This document shows, piece after piece, positions 48,992-58,016 of a stretch of 64,000 bases of DNA. The stretch is taken from positions 2,170,001 to 2,234,000 of the forward strand of contig NZ_JASZYU010000001.1 of assembly GCF_030316825.1 (NCBI RefSeq). The letters run 5' to 3'. The notes under the pieces were generated by a model. It did not search any database. It saw only the letters and a program-made list of their open reading frames with translations, and was not told where the DNA came from. This stretch comes from Variovorax fucosicus. GTDB lineage: Bacteria; Pseudomonadota; Gammaproteobacteria; Burkholderiales; Burkholderiaceae_C. A program made the position numbers and the translations under genes. Within the stretch, counting starts at the first letter, position 1; the number at the start of each line of letters is the position of its first letter.

Positions 48992-50695
48992 ATGAGTTCG
49001 CAAACCTCGTTGCCCGATACCCGCCTCCCGTTGCGCGCCTGGGGCAGTGCGACTGCGGGGTTCGTGGCACTGCCGTTCGTCTTTCCCCTCATCGCAGGCC
49101 CTTCAGTCAGCGCCTGGCAACTGCTTGTTTCCTGGTGTTGCGCCATTGCGCTGATGATTCTGGCGCCACGGGCATCCCCATGGTGCGGATTGCTGGCCTG
49201 GCTGGCGCTCGTCGCCAGCGAGATCGCCCTGTCGTCCCGCATCGTCGATCCTGGTGTGTGGTTGCCTGCGTGCGCGGCGCTGGTGGCGATGGCACTGGCG
49301 GCGGCCGCCGGCGCCGGATGGTCGCGGCATGATCCGGCGGGTCGGGCGCCCTTCGCAACCGGCCTGCTGTTGGCCGGCCTCCTCAGCGCCCTCCTCGGCC
49401 TGCTCCAGTACTACGGCCTGGCCGAGCCCCTCCGCCCCTGGACGACCCAACCCGAGCTCGGCCAGGCGTACGGCAATCTGCGCCAGCGCAACCAGTTCGC
49501 CACGCTGATCAGCATGGCGCTCATCTCGGCGCTCTGGTTGCATGCCGCGTATGACGGGCGCCGTGTGCGGGTGGCGCTGCTGTGGGCGATGGGTTGGCTG
49601 CTGCTGGCGGCGGCCGCTTCGACCTCGCGCACGGGGCTGCTGCAGCTGCTGGGCATCAGCGGCGTGGCGGCCTTCATCGCCTGGCGAGAGCGGCGCCCGG
49701 GGGGCGCGGTCGTCGCCGCTGCCTACCGGTTGCCTCACCCGGCCTGGCTGCTGGCGATGGTGCCGGCCTACTTTGCCGCTGCCTGGCTGCTGCCGCACCT
49801 GGCCAGCAGCGGCGTCGAAGACATGCTGCACCGGCTGCGCCACGGCGCACCCGACGATCACAGCCGGCTGGTGCTGTGGCACAACGTGCTGACGCTGATC
49901 GCCCGCCACCCCTTGGCCGGCTGGGGCTGGGGCGAACTCGGCTACGCCCACTACATCACGCTCTACCCGGGCCCGCGTTTCGTCGAGATTCTGGACAACG
50001 CGCACAACCTGCCGCTGCACCTGGCCGTCGAACTTGGCATTCCGGCCGCCGCGCTGATCTGCGGCGGCTTCATCTGGCTGGTGCTGGCGGCGCGGCCCTG
50101 GCGCGAGCGCGATCCGACGCGGCTCATGGCCTGGGGCCTGCTGGCCGTGATCGTGCTGCACAGCTTGCTTGAATACCCGCTCTGGTACGGGCCGTTCCAG
50201 CTGGTGTTCGGCCTTTGCCTGGGGCTGCTGTGGCCGGCACCGCGTGCGGCGAGCGCACCGGCAAAAAAACCGGCAGGCCCCGGCTGGAGGGCGCTGGCAG
50301 CCATTGTCTTGATGGCAATCGTCGGCTACGCCGGCTGGGACTACACGCGCATCAGCCAGATCTACCTGCCGCGCGAAGAACGCCTGCCCGCATACCGCGA
50401 CGACACGCTCGCCAAGCTGCAGGGTTCCTGGCTGTTTGCCAGCCAGGTGCGCTTTGCCGAGCTGTCGCTGACGCCGGTCACGCAGGCCAACGCGGCCGAA
50501 ATCCATGCGATGGCCGAGCGCGCCTTGCACTTTTCGCCGGAGCCGCGCGTCATCGTCAAGCTGATCGAAAGCGCCGCGCTGCTCGGGCGCGATGACGAGG
50601 CGTTTGCGCAGGCCGAACGCTTCCGGCGTGCGTTTCCCGCCGACTATGCGCGCTGGCTCACAGGCCAGCCGGCGGATGCACCACCGGCGCCGTGA
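48992..50695 (+). CDS. Second PglL-like O-oligosaccharyltransferase / O-antigen ligase
   Basis: 567 residues from ATG 48992. Roughly a dozen membrane helices through residue 430, with the PglL/Wzy_C core: [84 protein letters not shown] and [27 protein letters not shown] soluble C-terminal region (about 455-567) is shared with PglL. It is GC-rich like the chromosome core, unlike the paralog at 23428, so the two copies have different histories. Its last 38 bases overlap convergent moaC. Acceptor may be a minor pilin or another protein. Confidence 0.87.
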   Translation: MSSQTSLPDTRLPLRAWGSATAGFVALPFVFPLIAGPSVSAWQLLVSWCCAIALMILAPRASPWCGLLAWLALVASEIALSSRIVDPGVWLPACAALVAMALAAAAGAGWSRHDPAGRAPFATGLLLAGLLSALLGLLQYYGLAEPLRPWTTQPELGQAYGNLRQRNQFATLISMALISALWLHAAYDGRRVRVALLWAMGWLLLAAAASTSRTGLLQLLGISGVAAFIAWRERRPGGAVVAAAYRLPHPAWLLAMVPAYFAAAWLLPHLASSGVEDMLHRLRHGAPDDHSRLVLWHNVLTLIARHPLAGWGWGELGYAHYITLYPGPRFVEILDNAHNLPLHLAVELGIPAAALICGGFIWLVLAARPWRERDPTRLMAWGLLAVIVLHSLLEYPLWYGPFQLVFGLCLGLLWPAPRAASAPAKKPAGPGWRALAAIVLMAIVGYAGWDYTRISQIYLPREERLPAYRDDTLAKLQGSWLFASQVRFAELSLTPVTQANAAEIHAMAERALHFSPEPRVIVKLIESAALLGRDDEAFAQAERFRRAFPADYARWLTGQPADAPPAP

Positions 50696-51161
50696 AGCTG
50701 CCCGACTTGCCGCCGTGCTTTTCGAGCAGGCGCACATCGGTGATGGTCATGCCGCGGTCCACCGCCTTGCACATGTCGTAGATCGTGAGCAGGGCGACCT
50801 GGACGGCGGTCAGAGCTTCCATTTCGACGCCGGTCGGCCCGACCGTTTCCACAGTGGCGGTGCAGGCCACGTACGGTACGCCGCCGCTGGCCACCGCAAA
50901 AGCCACCGCCACGCGCGTCAGCGCCAGCGGATGGCACAGCGGAATCAGGTCGCTGGTTTTCTTGGCCGCCTGAATGCCGGCGATCCGCGCGATGCCGAGC
51001 ACGTCGCCCTTCTTCGCGCTGCCGGATTCGATCAGCGCCAGTGTGGTGGCCAACATTTCGATGCGGCCGCTGGCGACCGCCACGCGGTGGGTGGCCGGCT
51101 TGGCGGCCACGTCGACCATGTGGGCCTGGCCCTGGCTGTCGAAATGGGTGAGTGAACTCAT
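50658..51161 (-). CDS. moaC: Cyclic pyranopterin monophosphate synthase MoaC
   Basis: 167 residues. It forms cPMP from the MoaA product in molybdenum cofactor synthesis. Active-site segments are intact: [30 protein letters not shown] (Lys and His) and [35 protein letters not shown] (Glu, Asp, Lys). A hexamer in its homologs. It ends with a short Pro-rich tail that reads antisense to the end of the neighbouring glycosyltransferase gene. Confidence 0.97.
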   Translation of the reverse strand: MSSLTHFDSQGQAHMVDVAAKPATHRVAVASGRIEMLATTLALIESGSAKKGDVLGIARIAGIQAAKKTSDLIPLCHPLALTRVAVAFAVASGGVPYVACTATVETVGPTGVEMEALTAVQVALLTIYDMCKAVDRGMTITDVRLLEKHGGKSGSFTAPVVHPPAGL

Positions 51162-51243
51162 TGGGGAGGCCGCGCAGGCTTGAACATTGTGAAGTCTCGC
51201 GCATCATACGGGGCCGAGCCACTGACGAGGAGCGTCGCGCTTG

Positions 51244-52797
51244 ATGCCAGATTCCAAGCCAAATCGAGCCAGGGCACCCGTCCTGCGGTCGCTGTGCGCT
51301 ACTGTTTTGATAGCGTCACAGGTGCTGGTGCCGCCGTCGGCGCAAGCCCAGTTGCTGCCCGGCATGGGCGACGGCGGCGAAATGACCGCCAGTGCCGAGC
51401 GCCTGCTTGGCGACCGCATCGTGCGCGAGCTGTACCGCGACACCGACTACATCGACGACCCGGTGCTGGTCGAGTACGTGAACGACGTCTGGCAAAAGCT
51501 GATGGCCGCCGCCCGCGTGCGCGGCGACCTCACCCCCGAACTCGATGAGCGCTTTGCCTGGACGGTGCTGCTCGGCCGGGATCGCAACATCAATGCCTTT
51601 GCACTGCCGGGCGGCTACCTGGGCGTCAACCTCGGGCTGATTGGCGTGATCGGCAGCCGCGACGAGCTGGCCACCGTGCTCGGCCACGAACTGTCGCATG
51701 TCACCCAGCGCCACATCGCGCGCATGCTGGGCAAGCAGTCGCGCGACATGCCGGTGCTGATCGCGGCCATGGTGCTCGGCATGCTGGCCGCCGCGAAAAG
51801 CAAGAACGGCGACGTCGGCCAGGCCATGGTGATGGGCAGCCAGGCGCTGGCAGTGCAGAACCAGCTCAACTTCTCGCGCGACATGGAGCGCGAGGCCGAC
51901 CGTGTCGGCTTCGGCGTGATGACCCAGGCCGGCTTTGCGCCGCAAGGCGCCGCCGCTTTGTTCGACAAGCTGCAGTACGCGGCCCGCCTCAATGACAACG
52001 GCTCTTACCCCTACCTGCGCAGCCACCCGCTCAACAGCGAGCGCATCGCCGACATGCAGGGCCGCTTCCAGCTGCAGCCCGGCGCTGACGTTGCCATGCC
52101 GCTGGTGATGGATCACGCCATGGTTTCGGCCCGGGCCCGGGTGCTGTCGCGCCCGGGCGTCGACGTGCTGCGCCTCTGGGTGCAGGCCGCAGGCTCCGGC
52201 GATTTCGCCAAGAGCGCGCCCGCGCAGCAGGCGGCCACGCTTTACGCGGCCGCGCTCTCGGCCACCCAGTTGCGCGACTTCGGGCCAGCGCGGGAGCTGG
52301 CGGCGCGCCTGCGCGAGCGCAGTGCGTCCGACGCGCCGGCGGCGCGGCTGGCCCGGCTGCTGGCAGCCGAGATCGAACTGGCGGCCGGCCAGCCGGCACG
52401 GGCCGCGGCGCTGCTCGATGCCAAAGCCAAGGACCGGCCCGAGATGATGCTGTCGGCCCAAACCGCCATTGCCACGCGCAACGCGGGGCCCATGGTGGCG
52501 CCGCTGCGCGACTGGGTTGCCACGCACCCGCGCGATGCCGGGGTCTGGCGCATGCTGGGCAGCCTCTACAACGCGCAGAACGAGCCGGTGCGCGCGATCC
52601 GTTCCGATGCCGAGGCGAACGTTGCGATCCTCGACTACCCGGGCGCACGCGACCGCTTCAAGGCGGCGCAGGACTTGATGCGCAAGCCCGGAACCCCGGT
52701 CGACCATTACGAGGCCTCGATCATCGACAGCCGGGCGCGCGAGATCGATCAGCGGGTGCGCGAGCAGCTGGCGGAAGACAAGAAGCCGCTGTACTGA
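51244..52797 (+). CDS. Periplasmic M48 zinc metalloprotease, BepA-like, with TPR region
   Basis: 517 residues from ATG 51244. Signal peptide (RSLCATVLIASQVLVPPSAQAQ) with predicted cleavage near residue 35. Zinc motif HELSH with His148, Glu149 and His152, and the third ligand Glu217 in READRVGFG. C-terminal half (about 260-500) is Ala-rich helical repeats of TPR type. BepA and relatives check outer-membrane protein and LPS-assembly proteins. The signal-peptide coding region carries one of the 17-bp GCTA...TAGC motifs. Convergent with the next gene, 9 bases apart. Confidence 0.92.
   Translation: MPDSKPNRARAPVLRSLCATVLIASQVLVPPSAQAQLLPGMGDGGEMTASAERLLGDRIVRELYRDTDYIDDPVLVEYVNDVWQKLMAAARVRGDLTPELDERFAWTVLLGRDRNINAFALPGGYLGVNLGLIGVIGSRDELATVLGHELSHVTQRHIARMLGKQSRDMPVLIAAMVLGMLAAAKSKNGDVGQAMVMGSQALAVQNQLNFSRDMEREADRVGFGVMTQAGFAPQGAAALFDKLQYAARLNDNGSYPYLRSHPLNSERIADMQGRFQLQPGADVAMPLVMDHAMVSARARVLSRPGVDVLRLWVQAAGSGDFAKSAPAQQAATLYAAALSATQLRDFGPARELAARLRERSASDAPAARLARLLAAEIELAAGQPARAAALLDAKAKDRPEMMLSAQTAIATRNAGPMVAPLRDWVATHPRDAGVWRMLGSLYNAQNEPVRAIRSDAEANVAILDYPGARDRFKAAQDLMRKPGTPVDHYEASIIDSRAREIDQRVREQLAEDKKPLY
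51298..51314 (+). repeat. 17-bp GCTA...TAGC motif, copy 2, inside a coding region
   Basis: GCTACTGTTTTGATAGC lies inside the M48 protease signal-peptide codons (Ala-Thr-Val-Leu-Ile-Ala). Its reverse complement resembles copy 1 at 14009-14025. Confidence 0.5.
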
Positions 52798-52806
52798 AGC
52801 GCGGAC

Positions 52807-53160
52807 TCAACTGCGTTTGAACACGCCGCCGAGCGCGGTTTCGATGATCAGGCCCAGCAGGGAGTAAATCAGCGAGCCGATCAGTGCGGCCGTGAAGCCG
52901 GTCACGTTGAAGCCCTGCAGCAGCCCCGAGGCGGCCCAGAACATCAGTGCGTTGATGACGAACAGGAAGAGCCCGAGCGTGACGACGGTGACAGGCAGCG
53001 TCAGCACCACCAGCACTGGCCGCACGATCATGTTCAGCAGGCCGATCACCGCGGCCGCGATCAGCGCCGAGGTGAAGCTGCTCACCTGCACGCCGCTGTA
53101 GAGATAGGTAACTGCCAACAGCGCTAGCGCGCTCAGCAGCCATTTGAGGATCAGTCGCAT
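52807..53160 (-). CDS. Small membrane protein of the phage-holin-4/YvlD family
   Basis: 117 residues with four membrane helices, beginning MRLILKWLLSALALLAVTYLYSGVQV and containing LLNMIVRPVLVVLTLPVTVVTLGLFLFVINALMFW, typical of PF04020 (phage holin 4_2, YvlD). Despite the family name these are chromosomal membrane proteins of unknown function, and no other phage genes are nearby. A bidirectional terminator lies just upstream. Confidence 0.85.
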   Translation of the reverse strand: MRLILKWLLSALALLAVTYLYSGVQVSSFTSALIAAAVIGLLNMIVRPVLVVLTLPVTVVTLGLFLFVINALMFWAASGLLQGFNVTGFTAALIGSLIYSLLGLIIETALGGVFKRS

Positions 53161-53174
53161 CGCCCGCAGCTTAG

Positions 53175-53202
53175 CAAAACGGGCGCCCGAGGCGCCCGTT
53201 TT
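53175..53202. terminator. Strong bidirectional intrinsic terminator
   Basis: AAAACGGGCGCC-CGA-GGCGCCCGTTTT: 12 perfect pairs around a 3-base loop, ending in T-runs on both strands. On the minus strand it follows the 53219-53686 gene and would end that transcript before the YvlD-like gene. Confidence 0.92.
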
Positions 53203-53218
53203 GGTGGACTGTTTGTAC

Positions 53219-53686
53219 CTACTCGGTCAGCTCGTTGGCCATGACCAGCAGCGCGCCCATCCCGAGCACCGCACCGGGCAGGGCCCAGCCGGAATGGCCG
53301 GCCGGCGGAACATCCGGCGCCACCGGCTCCAAGTCCACACCGATCTTCGGCCGGCGCGCATCGATCACCTTGGCCGCGCCATGCTCGAGCTTGAGCTGCT
53401 GCGTGAGCTCGGTCAGCCGGCCCTTCGCCAGCAACGGGGTGAGCTGATCACCTGGCCGGCACAAGGTCGGCGTGAGCTCGCTCAGCGCCTTGCTGAACCA
53501 CTTGGCGCGCCAGTTCTCGCGCGCGCTGTGGCTCACCCATTTGCTGATGCGGTGCGTCATGCGGGGTGGGCAGGCCACCAGAACCCAGTGGTGCGCACCG
53601 CTGGCGGCGGACTCGGCGGGCAGCAACTGCGCGAGGTGCTCGCGCGCATAGGCCGCGTCGTCCACGTACACGATGATCTTTTCCAT
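53219..53686 (-). CDS. Conserved-looking hypothetical protein with C-terminal membrane segment
   Basis: 155 residues, family not recognised. The N-terminal half begins MEKIIVYVDDAAYAREHLAQLL and continues WVLVACPPRMTHRISKWVS, an alternating strand-helix pattern recalling a small Rossmann-like or universal-stress-like domain. After a helical region (about 60-110) the chain ends with a single hydrophobic stretch (WALPGAVLGMGALLVMANELTE). I cannot name a function. It lies 28 bases downstream of the TerC-family gene on the same strand and may share its riboswitch-controlled transcript. Confidence 0.7.
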   Translation of the reverse strand: MEKIIVYVDDAAYAREHLAQLLPAESAASGAHHWVLVACPPRMTHRISKWVSHSARENWRAKWFSKALSELTPTLCRPGDQLTPLLAKGRLTELTQQLKLEHGAAKVIDARRPKIGVDLEPVAPDVPPAGHSGWALPGAVLGMGALLVMANELTE

Positions 53687-53714
53687 GATGCGCTCCTTCG
53701 GGTGGTTAACAATA

Positions 53715-54452
53715 TCAGGCCGCAGCGGTGTGCCCGGCCTTGGGGCGGCGCGCGGCGATCCATTTGCCGATCAACAGCACCAGCACCGCACCGCCAATGC
53801 CGGCAACGTACTTCACCATGTCGGTTTGAGGAACCTTCGGCACCCAGGTCCAGGCATCCGGGTTCGACAACGCCGGATCCGACACCGCCATGGTGCCCGC
53901 GATCCAGCCCAGCAGCATGCCGCCGGCCGTGATGATGATCGGGAAGCGGTCCATCAGCTTGATGACCAGCTGGCTGCCCCAGACAATGATCGGAATGCTG
54001 ACCAGCAGCCCGAAGATCACCAGCGGCATCTGATGCCCCTGGCCCGCGCCCTGCGCAGCCCCGGCGATGGCGATCACGTTGTCCACGCTCATCACCAGGT
54101 CGGCCACGATCACGGTCTTGACGGCGGCCCACAGCTTGTCGCTGCCCTGGATGTTGCCGTGCGGGTCATCGTGCTCTGGGGCAAGCAGCTTGACGCCAAT
54201 CCACAGCAGCAGGATGGCACCAACCAGTTTGAGGAAGGGGATGGCCAACAGTGTCAGCGCAAAGAAAATCAGCACCACGCGCAGCACGATGGCGCCGGCG
54301 GTGCCCCACAGAATGCCCTTGGTGCGTTGCGCCGGCGGCAGCTTGCGGCATGCCAGCGCGATCACCACCGCGTTGTCGCCACCGAGCAGGATGTCGATCA
54401 TGATGATCTGACCGACCGCGACCCAGAATTCTGGGGTCATGAACTGTTCCAT
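53715..54452 (-). CDS. TerC-family integral membrane protein, paralog 2, manganese-riboswitch controlled
   Basis: 245 residues, about seven membrane helices. Signature segments: MIDILLGGDNAVVIALACRKLPP and VIVADLVMSVDNVIAIAGAAQG, with the paired Asp-Asn residues of metal-translocating TerC proteins. An acidic cytoplasmic loop with His (APEHDDPHGNIQGSDK, about 90-105) is where metal could be handled. A yybP-ykoY riboswitch and promoter lie upstream (54568-54728), so Mn2+ should raise its expression, consistent with manganese export. Ribosome site AGAGGAA at 54457-54463. It is distinct from paralog 1 at 17331-18011. Confidence 0.93.
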   Translation of the reverse strand: MEQFMTPEFWVAVGQIIMIDILLGGDNAVVIALACRKLPPAQRTKGILWGTAGAIVLRVVLIFFALTLLAIPFLKLVGAILLLWIGVKLLAPEHDDPHGNIQGSDKLWAAVKTVIVADLVMSVDNVIAIAGAAQGAGQGHQMPLVIFGLLVSIPIIVWGSQLVIKLMDRFPIIITAGGMLLGWIAGTMAVSDPALSNPDAWTWVPKVPQTDMVKYVAGIGGAVLVLLIGKWIAARRPKAGHTAAA

Positions 54453-54473
54453 ACGTTCCTCTGTTCGTTTCGA

Positions 54474-54496
54474 TTCATCCGGTGCAGTTGGATGAA
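54474..54496 (-). promoter_or_regulatory. Stem-loop next to the TerC ribosome site, candidate expression platform
   Basis: TTCATCC (54474-54480) pairs exactly with GGATGAA (54490-54496) around a 9-base loop. On the minus-strand RNA it ends 11 bases before the AGAGGAA ribosome site. It could be the switching hairpin of the upstream riboswitch, acting on translation; there is no U-run, so transcription termination is less likely. Inference from position. Confidence 0.4.
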
Positions 54497-54567
54497 GCGG
54501 CTGAGTGGGAACCGGAAAGTTCCGGGGACTTGCAATCGCTTCGATCTAACCCTGCGCAGGTTCAAAT

Positions 54568-54691
54568 CGAAGGTCTTGCTCAACAAGGCGCGTACAGCGC
54601 ATTGCCCGACAGGCCGGAAGTGTTTTGCTTCGTATTGACGACCTGGCGATACCCGCTGCCTGAAGCAACGGACGGGAGCTACTCCCCTTCG
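54568..54691 (-). promoter_or_regulatory. yybP-ykoY (Mn2+) riboswitch
   Basis: Read on the minus strand, P1 is formed by CGAAGG (54691-54686) and CCTTCG (54573-54568). The conserved internal sequences of the class are present: GGGGAGTAGC right after P1 starts, GTCGTCAATACG in the second side (54642-54631), and GAGCAAGACCTTCG at the 3' end. These match the family layout known from Bacillus yybP and E. coli mntP/alx leaders, where Mn2+ binding switches on expression. Location upstream of a TerC-family gene (alx in E. coli is also TerC family) supports the call. Confidence 0.92.
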
Positions 54692-54698
54692 TGGGCGG

Positions 54699-54728
54699 AT
54701 TAAAGCATCGGCCCATCGTGTATGGCAA
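54699..54728 (-). promoter_or_regulatory. Sigma-70-like promoter for the riboswitch-TerC transcript
   Basis: On the minus strand, TTGCCA (54728-54723) and TTTAAT (54704-54699) are separated by 18 bases. Transcription would begin just before the riboswitch P1 stem, which is the expected distance. Confidence 0.6.
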
Positions 54729-54792
54729 CACTGGGTTTTCCCTTTTTCATAAAGAAAAAACGGCGGAAGGGCGCAGCCAGTGGTAATTTGGC

Positions 54793-54809
54793 GCTATGTT
54801 TTTAATAGC
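54793..54809 (+). repeat. 17-bp GCTA...TAGC motif, copy 3
   Basis: GCTATGTTTTTAATAGC, matching the copy at 51298-51314 at 13 of 17 positions. It lies about 70 bases upstream of the 54879 gene. Confidence 0.45.
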
Positions 54810-54878
54810 ATCAATGACCTTTTACTTCATCGGGACTTGTGCGGACTATGATGCCCGTCCGCTGCTGCAACCCTGTTC

Positions 54879-55337
54879 ATGGCCGCCATCCACATCACCG
54901 ACATCGAGGCCGCCATCAACTTCTGGCGCGAACAGAAGCCGTCGCCCGACGGCATCACGCTTGCGCCCGAGATCCGCGCATTGGCCGAGGTCTACGCGTT
55001 GATGGTCTATCACCGCGAAGACGAGGTCGACGAAGTCGGGTTTCCGGCCGAAGCCTGGGCCGCGTGGCTGGCCTGGTACCAGACCACGCCCGACACGCCC
55101 TGCATCGCGATCTGCTCGACCAGCCAGGGCGACAACGAATGCAAGGGCTGCGGCCGCAGCTTCGACGAGGTGCAGCACTGGCCCGCGATGTCGCCTGCCG
55201 AGAAGCGCAGCACCTGGCGGCGCATCACGATGGAAGACTCGGCCTGGCGTTTCAACAAGTACGCCGAGCGCGCCCGCGAGGCTGAGCAGACCTGGCCGGA
55301 CGACGATGCCGCGCCGGAGCCCGAGCTGCCTACTTGA
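54879..55337 (+). CDS. DUF3717-DUF1289 fusion protein
   Basis: 152 residues. The N-terminal part (about 3-65) starts IHITDIEAAINFWREQKPSPDGITLAPEIRALAEVYALMVY, which matches DUF3717. The second part (about 72-130) has the DUF1289 Cys pattern CIAICSTSQGDNECKGCGRSFDEVQHWPAMSPAEKRSTWRRI, a probable small metal-binding domain with four Cys. Acidic tail. Functions of both domains are unknown. Its last 8 bases overlap convergent yaeQ. Confidence 0.85.
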   Translation: MAAIHITDIEAAINFWREQKPSPDGITLAPEIRALAEVYALMVYHREDEVDEVGFPAEAWAAWLAWYQTTPDTPCIAICSTSQGDNECKGCGRSFDEVQHWPAMSPAEKRSTWRRITMEDSAWRFNKYAERAREAEQTWPDDDAAPEPELPT

Positions 55338-55889
55338 GCTTGACCAGTTCGATGTCGATGCTCTCGGCGCCGTTGCCGAGCGTCAGCGTGTTTTCCTGAA
55401 TCGTCGCCTGCAGCTGCATGCTGCGCTCGGCGAGCGCGGCCACTGCCTGCGAGATCTCGCTCGGCACGCGCCACACCTGCAGGTTCTGTGGCCGCGTCAG
55501 CTTGTTCTCGATGCCCTTCCACCAGATGCCGGCGGCGTGGCTGAAGCAGTAGACGATCACCTGGTCGGCCTTGCCGCAGGCCTTGATGATCGGCTTGTCT
55601 TCGGGCTGGCCGACCTCGATCCAGAGTTTCACTTCACCGGTGAAGTCGCGCAGCCAGACGTCGGGTTCGTCGACGTTCGAGAGGCCGGCGCCGAAAGCGA
55701 GCGTGCCGTCGCCCTGCACCACGTCCTGCAGCTTGTAGGCGTTGAGCGCCAGCGCGATGAGCCGGATCATCATCCGCTCGTCGTTCTCGCTCGGGTGCCG
55801 CGCCAGTGTCAGCGCATGGTCGGCGTAGTAGCCGTGGTCGATGTCGGCAACGGCGAGGTTGGCCTTGAAGATCGTCGATTTGAGCGCCA

Positions 55890-55890
<1 letters not shown>
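55330..55890 (-). CDS. yaeQ: YaeQ family protein
   Basis: 186 residues, usual YaeQ length. N-terminus MALKSTIFKANLAVADIDHGYYADHALTLARHPSENDERMMIRLIALAL is highly characteristic. The family has a PD-(D/E)XK nuclease-like fold: the Asp/Glu/Lys set lies in EPDVWLRDFTGEVKLWIEVGQPEDKPIIKACGKAD. Role in cells is not established. The start overlaps the stop of purB by one base, so the two are coupled. Confidence 0.95.
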
Positions 55891-57272
<1,382 letters not shown>

Positions 57273-57392
57273 TCAATTTTAGGTGCCGGCTGTGGCGTTT
57301 CCCCCTCGTCGGCGCGCCGGGGCCGGCCGGGCCGGGGGCGGTTCCCCTAGAATCAAAGCGCTACAACGAAGTTACCCGAGGGAAGAGCCCGA

Positions 57393-58007
57393 ATGAAATT
57401 GATCGGATCCGCCGCCAGCCCGTACGTGCGCAAAGTGCGCGTGGTCATGGCCGAAAAGCGGCTGGACTACCAGTTCGTGAAGGAAGATGTCTGGTCGGAC
57501 ACCACGACGATCGGTCACTCGAACCCCCTGGGCAAGGTGCCCTGCCTGGTGATGGAAGGCAGCGAGGCGATGTTCGACTCGCGCGTGATCGTCGAATACC
57601 TGGACACCCTGTCGCCGGTCGGCAAGCTCATTCCGCAGCAGAGCCGCGAACGCGCCGAGGTCAAGACCTGGGAGGCGCTGGCCGATGGCGTGATGGATGC
57701 GGGCATTCTCTGGCGCCTCGAAGCCAATTGGGCCGGCCGGGGCGAGGGCGAGCGCAGCCAGGCCTGGATGGATCGCCAGCGCGGCAAGGTCGAGGCCGGC
57801 ATCGCCGCCATGGCCAAGGGCCTGGGCGACAAGCCGTTCTGCAGTGGCATCCACCTGAGCCTGTCGGACATCGCGGTCGGCTGCGCGCTGGGCTGGATCG
57901 CGTTCCGCTTTCCCGACATCGACTGGCACGCCAAGCACAGCAATCTGGCGCGGCTGCACGACAAGCTGCTGACGCGACCCAGCTTCGCCGACACGCAACC
58001 GGCCTGA
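57393..58007 (+). CDS. Glutathione S-transferase family protein
   Basis: 204 residues. N-terminal thioredoxin fold with SAASPYVRKVRVVMAEKRLDYQFV (Ser or nearby residue for glutathione), the cis-Pro in GKVPCLVMEGSEAMFDSRVIVEYLDTL, then an all-helical C-terminal domain (LADGVMDAGILWRLEANW, LSLSDIAVGCALGWIAFRFP). Cytoplasmic detoxification or glutathione-linked isomerase; substrate not predictable. It converges with the lipid operon, 9 bases apart. Confidence 0.93.
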   Translation: MKLIGSAASPYVRKVRVVMAEKRLDYQFVKEDVWSDTTTIGHSNPLGKVPCLVMEGSEAMFDSRVIVEYLDTLSPVGKLIPQQSRERAEVKTWEALADGVMDAGILWRLEANWAGRGEGERSQAWMDRQRGKVEAGIAAMAKGLGDKPFCSGIHLSLSDIAVGCALGWIAFRFPDIDWHAKHSNLARLHDKLLTRPSFADTQPA

Positions 58008-58016
58008 CCTGCGCCG

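Larger units (their letters stand above)
54453..54878. other. 426-base intergenic region holding riboswitch, promoter and a repeat
   Basis: No protein-coding gene is supported here. From left to right on the minus-strand side: a ribosome site and a stem (TTCATCC/GGATGAA, 54474-54496) close to the TerC start; a smaller CCGGAA-type stem (54512-54525); the riboswitch (54568-54691); a sigma-70 promoter (54699-54728). Towards the plus-strand gene are an A/T-rich stretch near 54735-54770 and a 17-bp GCTA...TAGC motif at 54793-54809. A short frame at 54482-54703 crosses the riboswitch and is rejected. Confidence 0.8.

Noticed and set aside
52807-53160. Prophage remnant suggested by the holin family name
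   Set aside because: No integrase, portal, tail or lysis genes nearby; the family is mostly chromosomal membrane proteins.
54482-54703. A short plus-strand frame in the TerC upstream region
   Set aside because: It lies across the riboswitch and promoter, and has no family resemblance or ribosome site.
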